From: Brachybacterium sp. EE-P12
GTDB lineage: Bacteria; Actinomycetota; Actinomycetes; Actinomycetales; Dermabacteraceae
Direction: 5' to 3'
NCBI RefSeq assembly: GCF_003711805.1
Contig: NZ_QXCP01000006.1
Coordinates: 333,047 to 397,046, forward strand
DNA length: 64,000 bases
This document shows, in pieces, positions 9,509 through 20,831 of this stretch (within the stretch, counting starts at the first letter, position 1; every line of letters begins with the position of its first letter). Position numbers and translations under genes: made by a program. The notes beneath the pieces are model-generated. The model was not told the DNA's origin. It saw only the letters and a program-made list of their open reading frames with translations, and made no database searches.

Positions 9509-10051
9509 TCAGCCGACCGGGGCGAGCACCTTCGACTCCACCGCGGCCAGCGCCGTCTCGAGCGCGGCGTTCTTCTCCTCGGAGACGAACAGCTCGCCCT
9601 CGACGGAGAGATCCTCGCGGAAGCCGAGGCCGACGGTGCCGAGCACGTCGGCACCCACGCGACCCATCAGCGTCTCCAGCAGCGGCAGCACCTCGTTCGC
9701 CGCGTTCCAGCCGTAGCCGACCAGGACGGTGGGCAGGTTCTCCCACTCGCCGTAGAGGAAGTCGATCGCGTTCTTCAGAGCGCCGGGATAGGAGCCGTTG
9801 TACTGCGGGGTGAGGATCACGATCGCGTCGAGCGCATCGATCCGCTCGGCCCAGCTGCGGCCGTGATCAGTGGTCTTCTCCGCCCCGGACTTCGGGGAGG
9901 TGGGCTCGTCGAAGGAGGGCAGGGCGACCTCGCGCAGGTCGATGAGGTCGATATCGAAGCGGTCGTCGGCGGCGGCGGAGACCCACCGGGCCACCTTCTC
10001 GCCGACACGGTTCGGGCGGGCACTGCTGAGGAGGATTCCGAGCTTCGTCAT
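9509..10051 (-). CDS. NADPH-dependent FMN reductase family protein
   Basis: 180 residues. The start MTKLGILLSSARPNRVGEKV is the FMN phosphate-binding loop of flavodoxin-like NAD(P)H:FMN reductases, and VILTPQYNGSYPGALKNAID is the second flavin-binding motif of the family. Such enzymes supply reduced flavin or reduce quinones and azo or chromate compounds; the real substrate cannot be read. The gene is convergent with rsmE and divergent from the HIT gene, with no good ribosome site upstream of the ATG. Confidence 0.9.
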   Translation of the reverse strand: MTKLGILLSSARPNRVGEKVARWVSAAADDRFDIDLIDLREVALPSFDEPTSPKSGAEKTTDHGRSWAERIDALDAIVILTPQYNGSYPGALKNAIDFLYGEWENLPTVLVGYGWNAANEVLPLLETLMGRVGADVLGTVGLGFREDLSVEGELFVSEEKNAALETALAAVESKVLAPVG

Positions 10052-10138
10052 AGTGCTTAAAAGTTCTCATATCTCTCGGGTGAACCCCAAGCCGGAGTGG
10101 CATGCATCGCCGGCACGGGGAGGGGCGCATCGCTCCCG

Positions 10139-10144
10139 TAGACT
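10139..10144 (+). promoter_or_regulatory. Candidate -10 box of the HIT-phoH-ybeY-era operon, leaderless
   Basis: TAGACT ends seven bases before ATG 10152 and no ribosome site precedes that ATG. This spacing puts the transcription start at or next to the start codon, as expected for a leaderless actinobacterial mRNA. No convincing -35 box was found. Confidence 0.45.
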
Positions 10145-10151
10145 CGCGTCC

Positions 10152-10526
10152 ATGGGTACGAGCGTCAACGAGCACGACACACTGCGTCACGATCCCGACT
10201 GCATCTTCTGCAGGATCGTCGCCGGGGAGATCCCCTCCGAACGGGTCCACGAGGACGAGCAGGTGATCGCCTTCAAGGACCTGCATCCCCAGGCCCCCGT
10301 CCACGTCCTCGTCGTCCCCCGCGAGCACCGCCGCGACGTCACCCAGCTCGCCGAGGACCCGGCGCTCCTCGCCCACACCGCGACCGTCGCCGCACAGGTC
10401 GCCGCCGAGCAGGCCGACGGCGAGTTCCGCCTCGTGTTCAACACCGGCACCAGCGCCGGACAGACCGTCTTCCACGTGCACGCGCACGTCCTCGCGGGCG
10501 GGAAGCTCGCAGAAGGAGAACTGTGA
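10152..10526 (+). CDS. HIT-family hydrolase (HINT-like)
   Basis: 124 residues. [16 protein letters not shown] at the N-terminus and the catalytic histidine triad HVHAH near residue 112 define the HIT superfamily of nucleotide hydrolases and transferases, which cut phosphoramidate or nucleoside-phosphate bonds such as AMP-lysine. The two cysteines of CxxC could bind zinc. Its stop overlaps the GTG of phoH (GTGA), so the genes are translationally coupled. Expression probably begins at a leaderless promoter just upstream. Confidence 0.92.
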   Translation: MGTSVNEHDTLRHDPDCIFCRIVAGEIPSERVHEDEQVIAFKDLHPQAPVHVLVVPREHRRDVTQLAEDPALLAHTATVAAQVAAEQADGEFRLVFNTGTSAGQTVFHVHAHVLAGGKLAEGEL

Positions 10527-11575
10527 CAGACCCCCTCAGCCCGGCCCCCGGACGACCCCCGGAGGTCCACGAGCGCAGGCTCGCGATCCCCGACCACCTC
10601 AGCCCCTTCCAGGTGCTCGGCGAGAACGACCAGGCGCTGGCCGCGCTCGAGGACGCGGTCCCGGACACGGACGTGCACGTCCGCGGCCACCAGGTGACCC
10701 TGCGCGGCACCGAGGACGCGCTGCGTCGGGGCGAGCACATCATGCGCTCCCTCATCGAGCTCGCCGGCACCGGCCAGCCCGTCACGGCCGAGGCCGTCCA
10801 GCGCGCCGCGAACCTCTTCGGCGACGAGCGGGCGAGCGGCCGCAAGCTCGAGGAGGTGCTCTCACGCACGATCCTGTCCTCCCGCGGGCGCACCATCCGC
10901 CCCAAGACCGTCGGCCAGAAGAGCTACATCGAGGCGATCGAGTCCTCGACGATCACCTTCGGCATCGGCCCGGCCGGAACCGGCAAGACCTACCTCGCCG
11001 TCGCCATGGCCGTGCAGAAGCTCCTGAGCAAGGAGATCAACCGCATCATCCTCACCCGCCCGGCCGTCGAGGCGGGGGAGCGGCTCGGCTTCCTGCCCGG
11101 CTCGCTGAACGAGAAGATCGACCCCTATCTGCGGCCCCTCTACGACGCGCTGCACGACATGCTCGACCCCGAGTCGATCCCGCGGCTCATGGGGGCCGGC
11201 ACGATCGAGGTCGCGCCGCTGGCGTACATGCGCGGCCGCACCCTCAACGACGCCTTCATCATCCTCGACGAGGCGCAGAACACCACGCCCGAGCAGATGA
11301 AGATGTTCCTCACCCGCCTGGGCTTCAACTCCACCATGGTGGTCACCGGCGACGTCACCCAGGTGGACCTGCCCGGCGGGAACCAGAGCGGGCTGCGCGT
11401 GGTGGAGAACGTCCTGTCCGGCATCGACGACATCTCCTTCTGCCGCCTCTCCTCCCGCGACGTCGTCCGCCACCGCCTGGTCAGCGACATCGTCGAGGCC
11501 TACGGGCGCTGGGAGATCGGACCCGGCGGCAACCGCGACGCCCGCCATCGCACCACCAAGGGGAACCGCGCATGA
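10523..11575 (+). CDS. phoH: PhoH-like ATPase
   Basis: 350 residues from GTG 10523, preceded by AGAAGGAGAA. The N-terminal part is a KH-like segment; the ATPase core has Walker [10 protein letters not shown] near residue 148 and Walker [22 protein letters not shown], then the sensor [12 protein letters not shown]. Members are predicted RNA helicase-like ATPases, and the family is linked with YbeY by gene neighbourhood. The stop overlaps the ATG of ybeY (ATGA). Length and motifs are normal for the family. Confidence 0.94.
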   Translation: MTDPLSPAPGRPPEVHERRLAIPDHLSPFQVLGENDQALAALEDAVPDTDVHVRGHQVTLRGTEDALRRGEHIMRSLIELAGTGQPVTAEAVQRAANLFGDERASGRKLEEVLSRTILSSRGRTIRPKTVGQKSYIEAIESSTITFGIGPAGTGKTYLAVAMAVQKLLSKEINRIILTRPAVEAGERLGFLPGSLNEKIDPYLRPLYDALHDMLDPESIPRLMGAGTIEVAPLAYMRGRTLNDAFIILDEAQNTTPEQMKMFLTRLGFNSTMVVTGDVTQVDLPGGNQSGLRVVENVLSGIDDISFCRLSSRDVVRHRLVSDIVEAYGRWEIGPGGNRDARHRTTKGNRA

Positions 11576-12033
11576 CCATCGAGATCCGCAACGAGACCAC
11601 CGCCGTCGTCGACGAGCGCGAGTTCGTCGAGCTCAGCCGCTTCGTCTTCGAGGCGATGCACCTCCACCCCGCCACCGAGATGTCGATCATCTTCGTGGAC
11701 GAGGAGGCGATGGAGAAGCTGCACGTGCAGTGGCTGGACCTGCCCGGCCCGACCGACGTGATGAGCTTCCCGATGGACGAGCTCACCCCCGGCAGCCCCG
11801 AGCACCCTGCCCCCGAGGGGCTGCTCGGCGACGTGGTCGTCTGCCCGAGCGTCGCCGCGAAGCAGGCCGCCGAGTCCGGCCACAGCGCCGTCGAGGAGAT
11901 GCTCCTGCTGACCGTCCACTCGATTCTCCACCTGCTGGGCTACGACCACATGGAGGAGGATGAGCGCACTGAGATGTTCGATCTCCAGCGCAAGCTCCTG
12001 CTCACCTTCCTCGCCTCGCGACCGAGCACCTGA
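11572..12033 (+). CDS. ybeY: Endoribonuclease YbeY (16S rRNA 3' maturation)
   Basis: 153 residues. The zinc site [11 protein letters not shown] (H-x3-H-x5-H pattern, residues about 117-127) is the hallmark of YbeY, a single-strand-specific endoribonuclease acting in 16S rRNA 3'-end processing and ribosome quality control. The upstream [14 protein letters not shown] and [11 protein letters not shown] segments are also conserved. Translation is coupled to phoH by a 4-base overlap. A 121-base gap without any hairpin leads to the CBS-domain gene. Confidence 0.95.
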   Translation: MTIEIRNETTAVVDEREFVELSRFVFEAMHLHPATEMSIIFVDEEAMEKLHVQWLDLPGPTDVMSFPMDELTPGSPEHPAPEGLLGDVVVCPSVAAKQAAESGHSAVEEMLLLTVHSILHLLGYDHMEEDERTEMFDLQRKLLLTFLASRPST

Positions 12034-12154
12034 CCGTCGCGATGACCCAGCCTGACCAACCTCCCGAGCACCGCGCCGCGCCGTCCCTCCCATCGGCCCC
12101 GCGCGGTGCGGTCCCCACCTCCGGTCCCGCGACCGTTCCTCCGAGGGGTCGCCC

Positions 12155-13498
12155 GTGAGCGCGCTCGGCCTCGCCCTGATCCTGCTCGTCCCGCTGGCCC
12201 TCGCCGGCGGGATCGTCTCCGCCGTGCTCACCGCTGTCGACGCCGCCCAGCTCGCCGTCAGCCGCCACACCCTGGAGAAGGCGACCGCCGAGCGGCCCGC
12301 GGCGGTGCGGGAACGCATCCTGCACCAGCACGCCGACGCCGGACGCACGCTCGCCTCGGTCTCGCTCGGCCGCGTGCTCGGCGAGACGGTCATGGTCACG
12401 GCGATCGCCGCGATCTGCTTCTCCGCGCACGCCGAGCTGCGGCCCGGCGAGGGATGGGCGCTGCCGCTGCTGGCCACCCTCCTGATCGCCGGGTTCATGG
12501 CGCTGGTGATGCTCGCGATCTCCCCGCGCACCATCGGCCGTCGACGTGCCGAGTCGGTGCTGATCTCCGCTCGCGGCCTGGTCGCGGTGATGCGCTGGGC
12601 GCTGTGGCTGCCCGCCGGCGCGCTGGCGAACCTCGGCGCGTCCCTCGCCTCCCGGGCCGGCAGCCAGGAGGATCCGGAGGAGCGGGCCGAGAAGGCCCGC
12701 CGCAACGTGGACCGCGCCCTCGAGGACGAGCACGTCCGCGACGGGGAGCGCGACATGATCCAGGGCGTCTTCGACCTGCGCGGCACGATGGTGCGCGAGC
12801 TGATGGTGCCGCGCCCCGACATGGTCACGATCACCGTGGACTCGAGCGCCGAGAAGGCGATGCGCCTGTTCGTCCGCTCCGGCTACTCGCGGATCCCCGT
12901 GATCGGGGAGAACGTCGACGACCTGCGAGGCATGCTGTACGTCAAGGACGTCATGCGCGCCATCCACTCACCCTGGGACCCCCGCCCCGAGCGTCCCGTC
13001 CGCGAGGTCATGCGCCCGGCACGCTTCGCCCCGGAGTTCGTCGCGGCCGACGAGGTGCTGCGCCAGATGCAGACCAGCCACGTGCACATCACCGTGCTCG
13101 TGGACGAGTACGGGGGAGTGGCCGGCATCGTGACCATCGAGGACGTCCTCGAGGAGATCGTCGGCGAGATCGCCGACGAGCACGACCGCCGCGAGCCGGA
13201 GATCGAGGACCTCGGCGAGGGCCGCTACCGCGTCCCCGCCCGGGCGAGCCTGTCCGAGGTGGGCGAGCTGTTCGATCTCGACATCGACGACGACGACATC
13301 GACTCCGTCGGGGGACTGCTCGCCAAGACCACCGGACGGGTGCCGATCCCCGGCAGCACCGCCAGCGCCCACGGACTCAACCTCGAGGCCGACCGCACCG
13401 CCGGACGGCGCAAGAGGCTCTCCACCGTGATCGTCAGCAGGACGAGCACGCACGACGAGAGCCCCGACAAAGACCAGGAGGACCCCCATGAGCGCTGA
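12155..13498 (+). CDS. CNNM/CorC-type transporter-associated protein with two CBS domains
   Basis: 447 residues from GTG 12155. An N-terminal CNNM membrane domain with about three or four hydrophobic segments (residues 1-150) is followed by a CBS pair (from RGTMVRELMVPRPDMVTI to GGVAGIVTIEDVLEEIVGEI) and a C-terminal CorC/HlyC domain. Proteins of this layout export or regulate magnesium and cobalt and are often mislabelled hemolysins. The final ten bases overlap era in another frame. It belongs to the ybeY-era operon, a common actinobacterial order. Confidence 0.92.
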   Translation: MSALGLALILLVPLALAGGIVSAVLTAVDAAQLAVSRHTLEKATAERPAAVRERILHQHADAGRTLASVSLGRVLGETVMVTAIAAICFSAHAELRPGEGWALPLLATLLIAGFMALVMLAISPRTIGRRRAESVLISARGLVAVMRWALWLPAGALANLGASLASRAGSQEDPEERAEKARRNVDRALEDEHVRDGERDMIQGVFDLRGTMVRELMVPRPDMVTITVDSSAEKAMRLFVRSGYSRIPVIGENVDDLRGMLYVKDVMRAIHSPWDPRPERPVREVMRPARFAPEFVAADEVLRQMQTSHVHITVLVDEYGGVAGIVTIEDVLEEIVGEIADEHDRREPEIEDLGEGRYRVPARASLSEVGELFDLDIDDDDIDSVGGLLAKTTGRVPIPGSTASAHGLNLEADRTAGRRKRLSTVIVSRTSTHDESPDKDQEDPHER

Positions 13499-14471
13499 GA
13501 CACCGCACACCGGCACCGACGAGAACAAGCCCGGACAGGTCGTGCACCGGTCGGGCTTCGTCGCGCTCGTCGGCCGACCGAACGTCGGCAAGTCCACCCT
13601 CACGAACGCGCTCGTCGGCGAGAAGGTCGCGATCACCTCGACCAAGCCGCAGACGACCCGACGCGCGATCCGCGGCATCGTCACCCGCGAGGATTCCCAG
13701 CTCATCCTCGTGGACACCCCGGGCGTGCACCGGCCCCGCACCCTGCTCGGGGAGAGGCTGAACGACCTGGTGCGCGAGACTCTCGGCGAGGTCGACGTGG
13801 TGGGCTTCTGCCTCCCCGCCGACCAGAAGATCGGCCCCGGCGACCGGTTCGTCGCCGAGGACCTGGTCGAGATGCGCACCGGGCGGCGCGGGCCGCGCGT
13901 CGTGGCGATCGTCACGAAGATCGACCTCGTGGGGCGCGATGCGCTCGCGGAGCACCTGATGAGCGTCGACCAGCTCATGGACTTCGACGAGATCGTGCCG
14001 ATCTCCGCCGTCAAGGGCGAGCAGATCGACGTGCTCATGGATGTCATCTCCGCCCAGCTGCCCGAGGGACCCCAGCTCTACCCCGACGACCAGCTCACCG
14101 AGGAGTCCCGCGACGACCGCATCTCCGAGCTGATCCGTGAGGCGGCGCTGGAGGGAGTGCGTGACGAGCTTCCTCACTCGATCGCGGTCGTGGTCGAGGA
14201 AGTCGTCGAGGTCGACCCCGACGGCGACGCGTTCACCGAGGTCGAGCCCGGCACGGGACGCCTCGTGGTGCGGGCCACCCTGTTCGTCGAGCGCGACAGC
14301 CAGAAGGGCATCATCATCGGCCGCGGAGGCTCTCGGCTCAAGGAGGTCGGGTCCCGGGCGCGGCGCGAGATCAACGCGCTGCTGGGCCGCAAGGTGCACC
14401 TCGACCTTCGGGTGAAGGTCGCCAAGGAGTGGCAGCGGGACCCGAAGCAGCTGGGCCGTCTGGGATTCTGA
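13488..14471 (+). CDS. era: GTPase Era, 30S ribosome assembly factor
   Basis: 327 residues. G1 GRPNVGKST near residue 29, G2 in TTRRAIRG, G3 DTPG, and G4 TKID lead into a C-terminal KH domain with the GRGGS RNA-binding loop. Era binds the 3' end of 16S rRNA and checks 30S maturation, which fits its place behind ybeY. ATG 13488 has AGGAGG seven bases upstream and overlaps the CBS gene. No terminator-like hairpin is apparent after the stop. Confidence 0.97.
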   Translation: MSAETPHTGTDENKPGQVVHRSGFVALVGRPNVGKSTLTNALVGEKVAITSTKPQTTRRAIRGIVTREDSQLILVDTPGVHRPRTLLGERLNDLVRETLGEVDVVGFCLPADQKIGPGDRFVAEDLVEMRTGRRGPRVVAIVTKIDLVGRDALAEHLMSVDQLMDFDEIVPISAVKGEQIDVLMDVISAQLPEGPQLYPDDQLTEESRDDRISELIREAALEGVRDELPHSIAVVVEEVVEVDPDGDAFTEVEPGTGRLVVRATLFVERDSQKGIIIGRGGSRLKEVGSRARREINALLGRKVHLDLRVKVAKEWQRDPKQLGRLGF

Positions 14472-14662
14472 TCCGGCGGGGGCGGTACAACAGGCTGGGT
14501 CTGTTCTCGGGGTGCGGCGTGACGGCGCGACGCCGCGGCGCCGACGGAGCGGGTGGACCCGAGCGGACGGAGTTGTCCACAAAACCGGCATCCGATGGCG
14601 GCGCACGTGTGTGCCTGGCTACGGTGGGGTGATCCGTCCCACCCCTCGGAAGGCACCACCCC

Positions 14663-15307
14663 ATGCCCCGACGCCTCCTCAGCGCCGCCGCAGCCTGCAC
14701 TCTCCTCCTCGGTCTCGCCGCCTGCGGCGAGGGAGGGGAGGGCCCGGTCACCACACCACCGCCGAAGATCGACATCAGCGGCCCCAGCGATGGCGGAGGG
14801 GACTCCGGGCCCAGCGATGGCGGGGGAGACGAGGCCTCGCCGAATGCTGCGCCGGATGTGCCTGCGCCGGACCCTGCGGACTATCCCGGGATGGACGAGA
14901 ACACGCCGGAGGGTGCCGAGCAGGCGTTCCGGTACTACGTTGCGGTCTCGATGTGGGCGCATCAGACCGGGGATGATGAAACGCTGCGTGCACTCGAAGG
15001 GTCGCAATGCGGGGGCTGTAGAGACCTCAATAGCGACTTGCCAATACTTCAGGCGGAAGGAAAGTATTGGGGAGACCTTTCGGTGGGTGACGACTTTCTT
15101 CAGGCCTTTAAAGGGGAAGTCTATGATCAGGAAGTGAGTTACCACTTCGTCCTCTCTGAGCACTCGGAGCCCAACTTTGAGGATGGGGGAATGAAGAGTG
15201 TTGGCGAGACAGAGTATGTAACTACAGGTGGAATGGTTTGGGGCGCCGAGGGGTGGGTCGTTGAAGGGCTTCAGGGGGAATGGGGTTCCGATGCTTTCGA
15301 ATCGTGA
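14663..15307 (+). CDS. DUF6318 family lipoprotein
   Basis: 214 residues. The N-terminus has a charged start, a hydrophobic core and lipobox LAAC, so the mature protein would begin at cysteine about 21 and be lipid-anchored outside the cell. A Gly/Ser/Asp-rich linker with a doubled GPSDGGG word precedes the DUF6318 domain, seen as YPGMDENTPEGAEQAFRYY. Its function is unknown. From about 14980 the base composition falls sharply and codon use changes inside the gene, while its first half is high-GC like the chromosome. It overlaps the next gene by 17 bases, and the pair is probably co-transcribed from a TACGGT box near 14620. Confidence 0.82.
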   Translation: MPRRLLSAAAACTLLLGLAACGEGGEGPVTTPPPKIDISGPSDGGGDSGPSDGGGDEASPNAAPDVPAPDPADYPGMDENTPEGAEQAFRYYVAVSMWAHQTGDDETLRALEGSQCGGCRDLNSDLPILQAEGKYWGDLSVGDDFLQAFKGEVYDQEVSYHFVLSEHSEPNFEDGGMKSVGETEYVTTGGMVWGAEGWVVEGLQGEWGSDAFES

Positions 15308-16478
15308 GGGCCGTCGGCGTATTCGTCTGATTGCTTGTTTGGTTGCACTGCTTGCGGCGTTCGCATTTGCTGCAGGCGCGCCTACACCTGCATTCGCGGA
15401 AGAGTCTGAAACTAGTGATGGGTCGTCGGAGGGTGGAGGCGGCCACGGCCCGGCGGACGCTGGCGACGGCCGTCGAGGGACGGCTACTGATGACGGGTTT
15501 TTGTTAGGGCAGTCTGAATACAAGAAAGCCTCACAAAATGGCAACAAAAACGCAACGCCTGACAATATTGGGTCGGAACCTGAAGGTGCGTCTAGTTCCG
15601 CCGACGTTGAGGGTGCGTCTCCTGTGGTGCCTGACTTCATCACTCGCCTAGTACGTAAGCCGGATCATGGTGAGTTTAACTGTCACGGAAACACATGCAT
15701 GGCGTCGCGTAACACCTGTGTGGCTGCTCCGGATTACGAGATGATCAACGATGTGCCTTATGCGTCTCCTCGCTCCTCAGGGCCGCGAGCGGAAGGTTCG
15801 GTGACATACGAGTCGATCACGCGGGATACGGAGTCGGGTGAAGATTCGAGCAACGGGTATACCTGCCAGGTGCCGTCGACTCCGACTCCTCGAACGCCAG
15901 CAGCCGGTGCGGCCGCGGGTGGCGAGATCGAGGAGCCTGAGCCCGTGGTGATCGTGGTGACGCGGAGCGACTTCGCGAAGCTGCCGGTGGAGCCGTCGGT
16001 GGCGAGCGCGGGGCCTGAGCGTGGCTGGTTGCCGACCGGGATGGTGAACGTGCTGCATGCGGAGTCAGAGGTCCAGACGCTCGAGACGGAGCTCTTGGAC
16101 ACGCCGGTGGCGGTGAGGGCGATCCCGACGTCGTATCACTGGGATCTCGGGGACGGAAACACGATCACCACCTCGAAGCCGGGCAAGCCGTACCCGTCGG
16201 AGGAGGTGTCGGCGACGTATTCGGGGGAGGGCTGGTACGACGTCACGCTGACCACGACGTTCGCCGGGCAGTTCTCCGTCGACGGCGGGGAGTGGGAGGA
16301 CATCGACGGGACGATCGAGGTCGAGTCCGAGCCGATCGCCCTGTACTCGAAGTCCCTCGAATCGCGCCTGGTGAACCCCGACGTCCCGCTCGACGAGGAC
16401 GAGGACCCCATCGTGCCGGAGCGCACCGCAGACACCGAGGGGCCCCAGGACCCCGAGGCGCGGAACCGCGAGATCTGA
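15291..16478 (+). CDS. Secreted PKD-domain protein paired with the DUF6318 lipoprotein
   Basis: 395 residues from ATG 15291 (an upstream ATG at 15228 is inside the previous gene). Signal peptide: RRRIRLIACLVALLAAF core with cleavage near PAFAEE. A long low-complexity Ser/Gly/Asp region follows, then a C-terminal PKD-like beta-sandwich (SYHWDLGDGNTITT and GWYDVTLTTTFAGQF). Four cysteines around residues 120-190 could form disulfides. PKD domains mediate contact on cell surfaces. DUF6318 and PKD partner genes are recurrent in actinobacteria but their job is unknown. The first 200 codons or so are low-GC with adenine-rich words, and the last 200 are high-GC, so the gene looks mosaic. Confidence 0.8.
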   Translation: MLSNREGRRRIRLIACLVALLAAFAFAAGAPTPAFAEESETSDGSSEGGGGHGPADAGDGRRGTATDDGFLLGQSEYKKASQNGNKNATPDNIGSEPEGASSSADVEGASPVVPDFITRLVRKPDHGEFNCHGNTCMASRNTCVAAPDYEMINDVPYASPRSSGPRAEGSVTYESITRDTESGEDSSNGYTCQVPSTPTPRTPAAGAAAGGEIEEPEPVVIVVTRSDFAKLPVEPSVASAGPERGWLPTGMVNVLHAESEVQTLETELLDTPVAVRAIPTSYHWDLGDGNTITTSKPGKPYPSEEVSATYSGEGWYDVTLTTTFAGQFSVDGGEWEDIDGTIEVESEPIALYSKSLESRLVNPDVPLDEDEDPIVPERTADTEGPQDPEARNREI

Positions 16479-16587
16479 TCCCGGAAGGACCCGAGAGCCC
16501 AGCCGCGATGGTTGCGATGACCAGGGGGCCCATCGGCACGCGTTCGCATCGTGATCCTGGCCGAGCAGCGGAGGTGACGGTGCTAAC

Positions 16588-18530
<1,943 letters not shown>

Positions 18531-18580
18531 GCTCGGACCGTCCCGGTCGGGCCAGGCTCGGGCCAGCGGCCTGAGTGCGG

Positions 18581-18630
18581 AGCTCCTCGACGAGACGTTC
18601 CAGAAACGTGGAACAGCTCGTCGAGGAGCT
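18581..18630. terminator. Two-part terminator hairpin between leuA and the EamA gene
   Basis: A 14-bp perfect outer stem (18581-18594 with 18617-18630) encloses a two-base bulge on each side and an inner GTTCC/GGAAC stem around the loop AGAAACGT. It stands between two convergent genes and can serve both strands. There is no T tract. Confidence 0.85.
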
Positions 18631-18680
18631 TCGGGTCGGGGCGTGTCAGGTCCTGCTCCGGCGTCGCTGACGTGGGCGGT

Positions 18681-19766
18681 TCAGCCCGTGGCCGTGTCCG
18701 GCGAGCGAGGGTCGGCGGCGCGTTCGCTCGGAGCGTCCTCGCCGCGCAGGTCCTCCTCGGTGAGCACAGGCATCTCGCCGGTGAGCGTCGCGTGGGTGGG
18801 CGTGGGCAGGTCCCAGCCCGGCACCTCGTCCACCGGCTGTGGCTCCTCCTCCGGCCGGGACCGGGCCGTGAGGGTGACTCCGGCGCTCGCGACGACGACC
18901 AGCACCGCCGCGGTCACGCGCAGGGGAGTGATGCCCTGGTTCAGCAGCAGCACGCCGGCGAGCAGCGCGACCACGGGCTCGAGGCTCAGCATGATCCCGA
19001 AGACGTGCCGCGGCAGGCGGCGCAGGGCCGAGAGCTCGAGCGTGTACGGCAGCACCGAGGCGAGCACTGCCGTGCCCAGCGCGAGCAGCAGGAGCTTCGG
19101 GTCGGTGAGCCCCACCACCGCACCGGGCGCCCCGAGGGGCAGGACCGCCAGAGCGCCGATCAGCATTGCGACCGCCAGGCCGTCCTGTCCCGGCACGAGG
19201 CGCCCCACCCGGGCACTGGTGAGCACGTACAGCCCCCAGAACACGGCTGCGACCAGGGCGAAGACGACGCCCAGCAGATCGAGCGCCGCTGCACCGGTGA
19301 GCGACTCGAGCCCGAACAGGCTCACCCCCGCCAGCGCGAGCACCACCCACAGCAGGTCGGTGCGCCGCGTGGACAGCAGCGCTGCGACCGCGAGCGGGCC
19401 CAGGAACTCGATCGCCACCGCCGTGCCCAGGGGGATCCGCTCGATCGCGGCATAGAACGCTCCGTTCATCCCGCCGACCACCACGCCGAAGGCGATCACG
19501 GCGAGCCACTGCTGGCGCGTGAAGAGGTGCGGCTTCGGGCGCACGATCAGCAGCAGCACGAGCGCCGCGAGACCGAGCCGCAGCGACGTCGTGCCCCAGG
19601 AGCCGATCGCGGGGAACAGATGCGTGGCCAGCGCCGCCCCGAACTGGAGCGAACAGCAGGAGGCGAGGATGAACATGATCGGTGTCAGCGGCACCCCGCC
19701 CGAGGCGCCCGGGGCGGAGGAGACGCTCTGCGACGTCGTGGGGGCGGAGGTGGGAGAGGAGGTCAC
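18681..19766 (-). CDS. EamA/RhtA-type drug/metabolite transporter
   Basis: About 361 residues from GTG 19766, though the first hydrophobic segment begins around MFILASCC some 30 residues later and a later start is possible. Ten hydrophobic segments in two EamA repeats are visible (GMNGAFYAAIERIPLGTAVAIEF in the first half, LPYTLELSALRRLP and LSLEPVVALLAGVLLLNQ in the second), matching the RhtA threonine/homoserine exporter branch. A charged cytoplasmic tail of about 55 residues is present. It is divergent from a LysR-type gene that begins fewer than 100 bases away, so that regulator probably controls this exporter. The substrate, an amino acid or other metabolite, is inferred from the family only. 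Confidence 0.88.
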   Translation of the reverse strand: MTSSPTSAPTTSQSVSSAPGASGGVPLTPIMFILASCCSLQFGAALATHLFPAIGSWGTTSLRLGLAALVLLLIVRPKPHLFTRQQWLAVIAFGVVVGGMNGAFYAAIERIPLGTAVAIEFLGPLAVAALLSTRRTDLLWVVLALAGVSLFGLESLTGAAALDLLGVVFALVAAVFWGLYVLTSARVGRLVPGQDGLAVAMLIGALAVLPLGAPGAVVGLTDPKLLLLALGTAVLASVLPYTLELSALRRLPRHVFGIMLSLEPVVALLAGVLLLNQGITPLRVTAAVLVVVASAGVTLTARSRPEEEPQPVDEVPGWDLPTPTHATLTGEMPVLTEEDLRGEDAPSERAADPRSPDTATG

Positions 19767-19845
19767 GCCTCCACTGTGCCCTTCGAATCCCGCCGGGTCC
19801 AGCGATGGTTCACGACGTGTACCGTGAAGCAGAGTCGAACAATCA

Positions 19846-19857
19846 GGGGGGGGGGGG
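19846..19857 (+). repeat. Run of twelve guanines at the LysR start
   Basis: Twelve consecutive G bases end five bases before ATG 19863 and supply the only possible ribosome-binding purines for the LysR gene. The last G also begins an in-frame alternative GTG start. Homopolymer runs of this length slip readily during replication, so spacing and binding strength may vary between cells. Confidence 0.8.
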
Positions 19858-19862
19858 TGCGC

Positions 19863-20789
19863 ATGCTGAACCTGCACCGGCTGTTCCTGCTGCGAGAACT
19901 GCGCAGGCTGGAGACGATGTCCGCGATCGCGAGGGAGCACTCGATGTCGCCGTCGGCAGTCTCCCAGCAGCTCTCCCAGCTGGAGAGGGAGGCCGATGTC
20001 ACCCTGTTCGAGCAGTCAGGCAGGCGCGTCGTCCTCACCGACGCCGGTGTGCGCCTGGCCCGACGCGCCGAGGAGATGCTCGGCCTGATGGAGTCCGCCG
20101 AGGCGGAGCTCGTCACCGCCCAGGGCGAGGCCGGGGGCGTGCTGCGCATCGCGTCCTTCCAGACCCCGCTCATCGCCCTGGCCCCGGTCGCGGTCAGCGT
20201 CCTCGAGCAGCGCCATCCCGATCTGCGGATCGAGATCGCCCAACGAGAGGTCGACGAGGCCTATGACGGGCTGCTGTCCCACCGCTTCGACGTGATCCTC
20301 GGCGAGGAGTACCCGGGCGGGCAGCAGGTGGTGCGGCGCGGTACCGACCGCGAGCGCCTGCTGCGGGACCCCCTGCTCCTCGTCGTCCCCGACCACGGCG
20401 CCGCAGCCGATGCGCAGAGCCTCCGCGACCTCGCCGAGATGCCCTGGGCCCTCGATCCCGAGGGCACCCGCACCGGCGCCTGGGAGCGAACCTACCTGCG
20501 CACGGCAGGGATCGAGCCGTGGGTCCGCTTCGACACCCCCGACCCGCTGCTGCAGGTGCACCTGGTGCGCTCCGGCCACGCCGCCGCCTTCGTCCCCGGG
20601 CTCATCGCGGCCGAGCACCTCGGCGGCACCCGCGTGCTGCGCCCGCCGGGCGATCCCCATCGAGGTCTCTACACCGCGGCGCGGGCCGGCGCGCGCGAGC
20701 ATCCCGCACTCCTCGCCTTCCGTGCGGCGCTGCTCGAGGCGGCCGGGGCCCTCGGCGACCTCCCCGGCCTCGAACGGCTGGGAGCCTGA
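19863..20789 (+). CDS. LysR-family transcriptional regulator
   Basis: 308 residues. An N-terminal winged helix-turn-helix (LFLLRELRRLETMSAIAREH, then SPSAVSQQLSQLEREADVTLF) joins a LysR substrate-binding domain (GVLRIASFQTPLIALAPVAV, DVILGEEYPGG, HAAAFVPGL). Such proteins bind a small ligand and usually activate the divergent gene, here the EamA-type exporter, a typical regulator-exporter pair. ATG 19863 and GTG 19857 are both possible starts; a G12 run directly precedes them. The ligand is unknown. Confidence 0.9.
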   Translation: MLNLHRLFLLRELRRLETMSAIAREHSMSPSAVSQQLSQLEREADVTLFEQSGRRVVLTDAGVRLARRAEEMLGLMESAEAELVTAQGEAGGVLRIASFQTPLIALAPVAVSVLEQRHPDLRIEIAQREVDEAYDGLLSHRFDVILGEEYPGGQQVVRRGTDRERLLRDPLLLVVPDHGAAADAQSLRDLAEMPWALDPEGTRTGAWERTYLRTAGIEPWVRFDTPDPLLQVHLVRSGHAAAFVPGLIAAEHLGGTRVLRPPGDPHRGLYTAARAGAREHPALLAFRAALLEAAGALGDLPGLERLGA

Positions 20790-20831
20790 GCTGCCTGAGC
20801 CGTTCGAGCCGTCCGGGTGTCCCGAGCCTGT

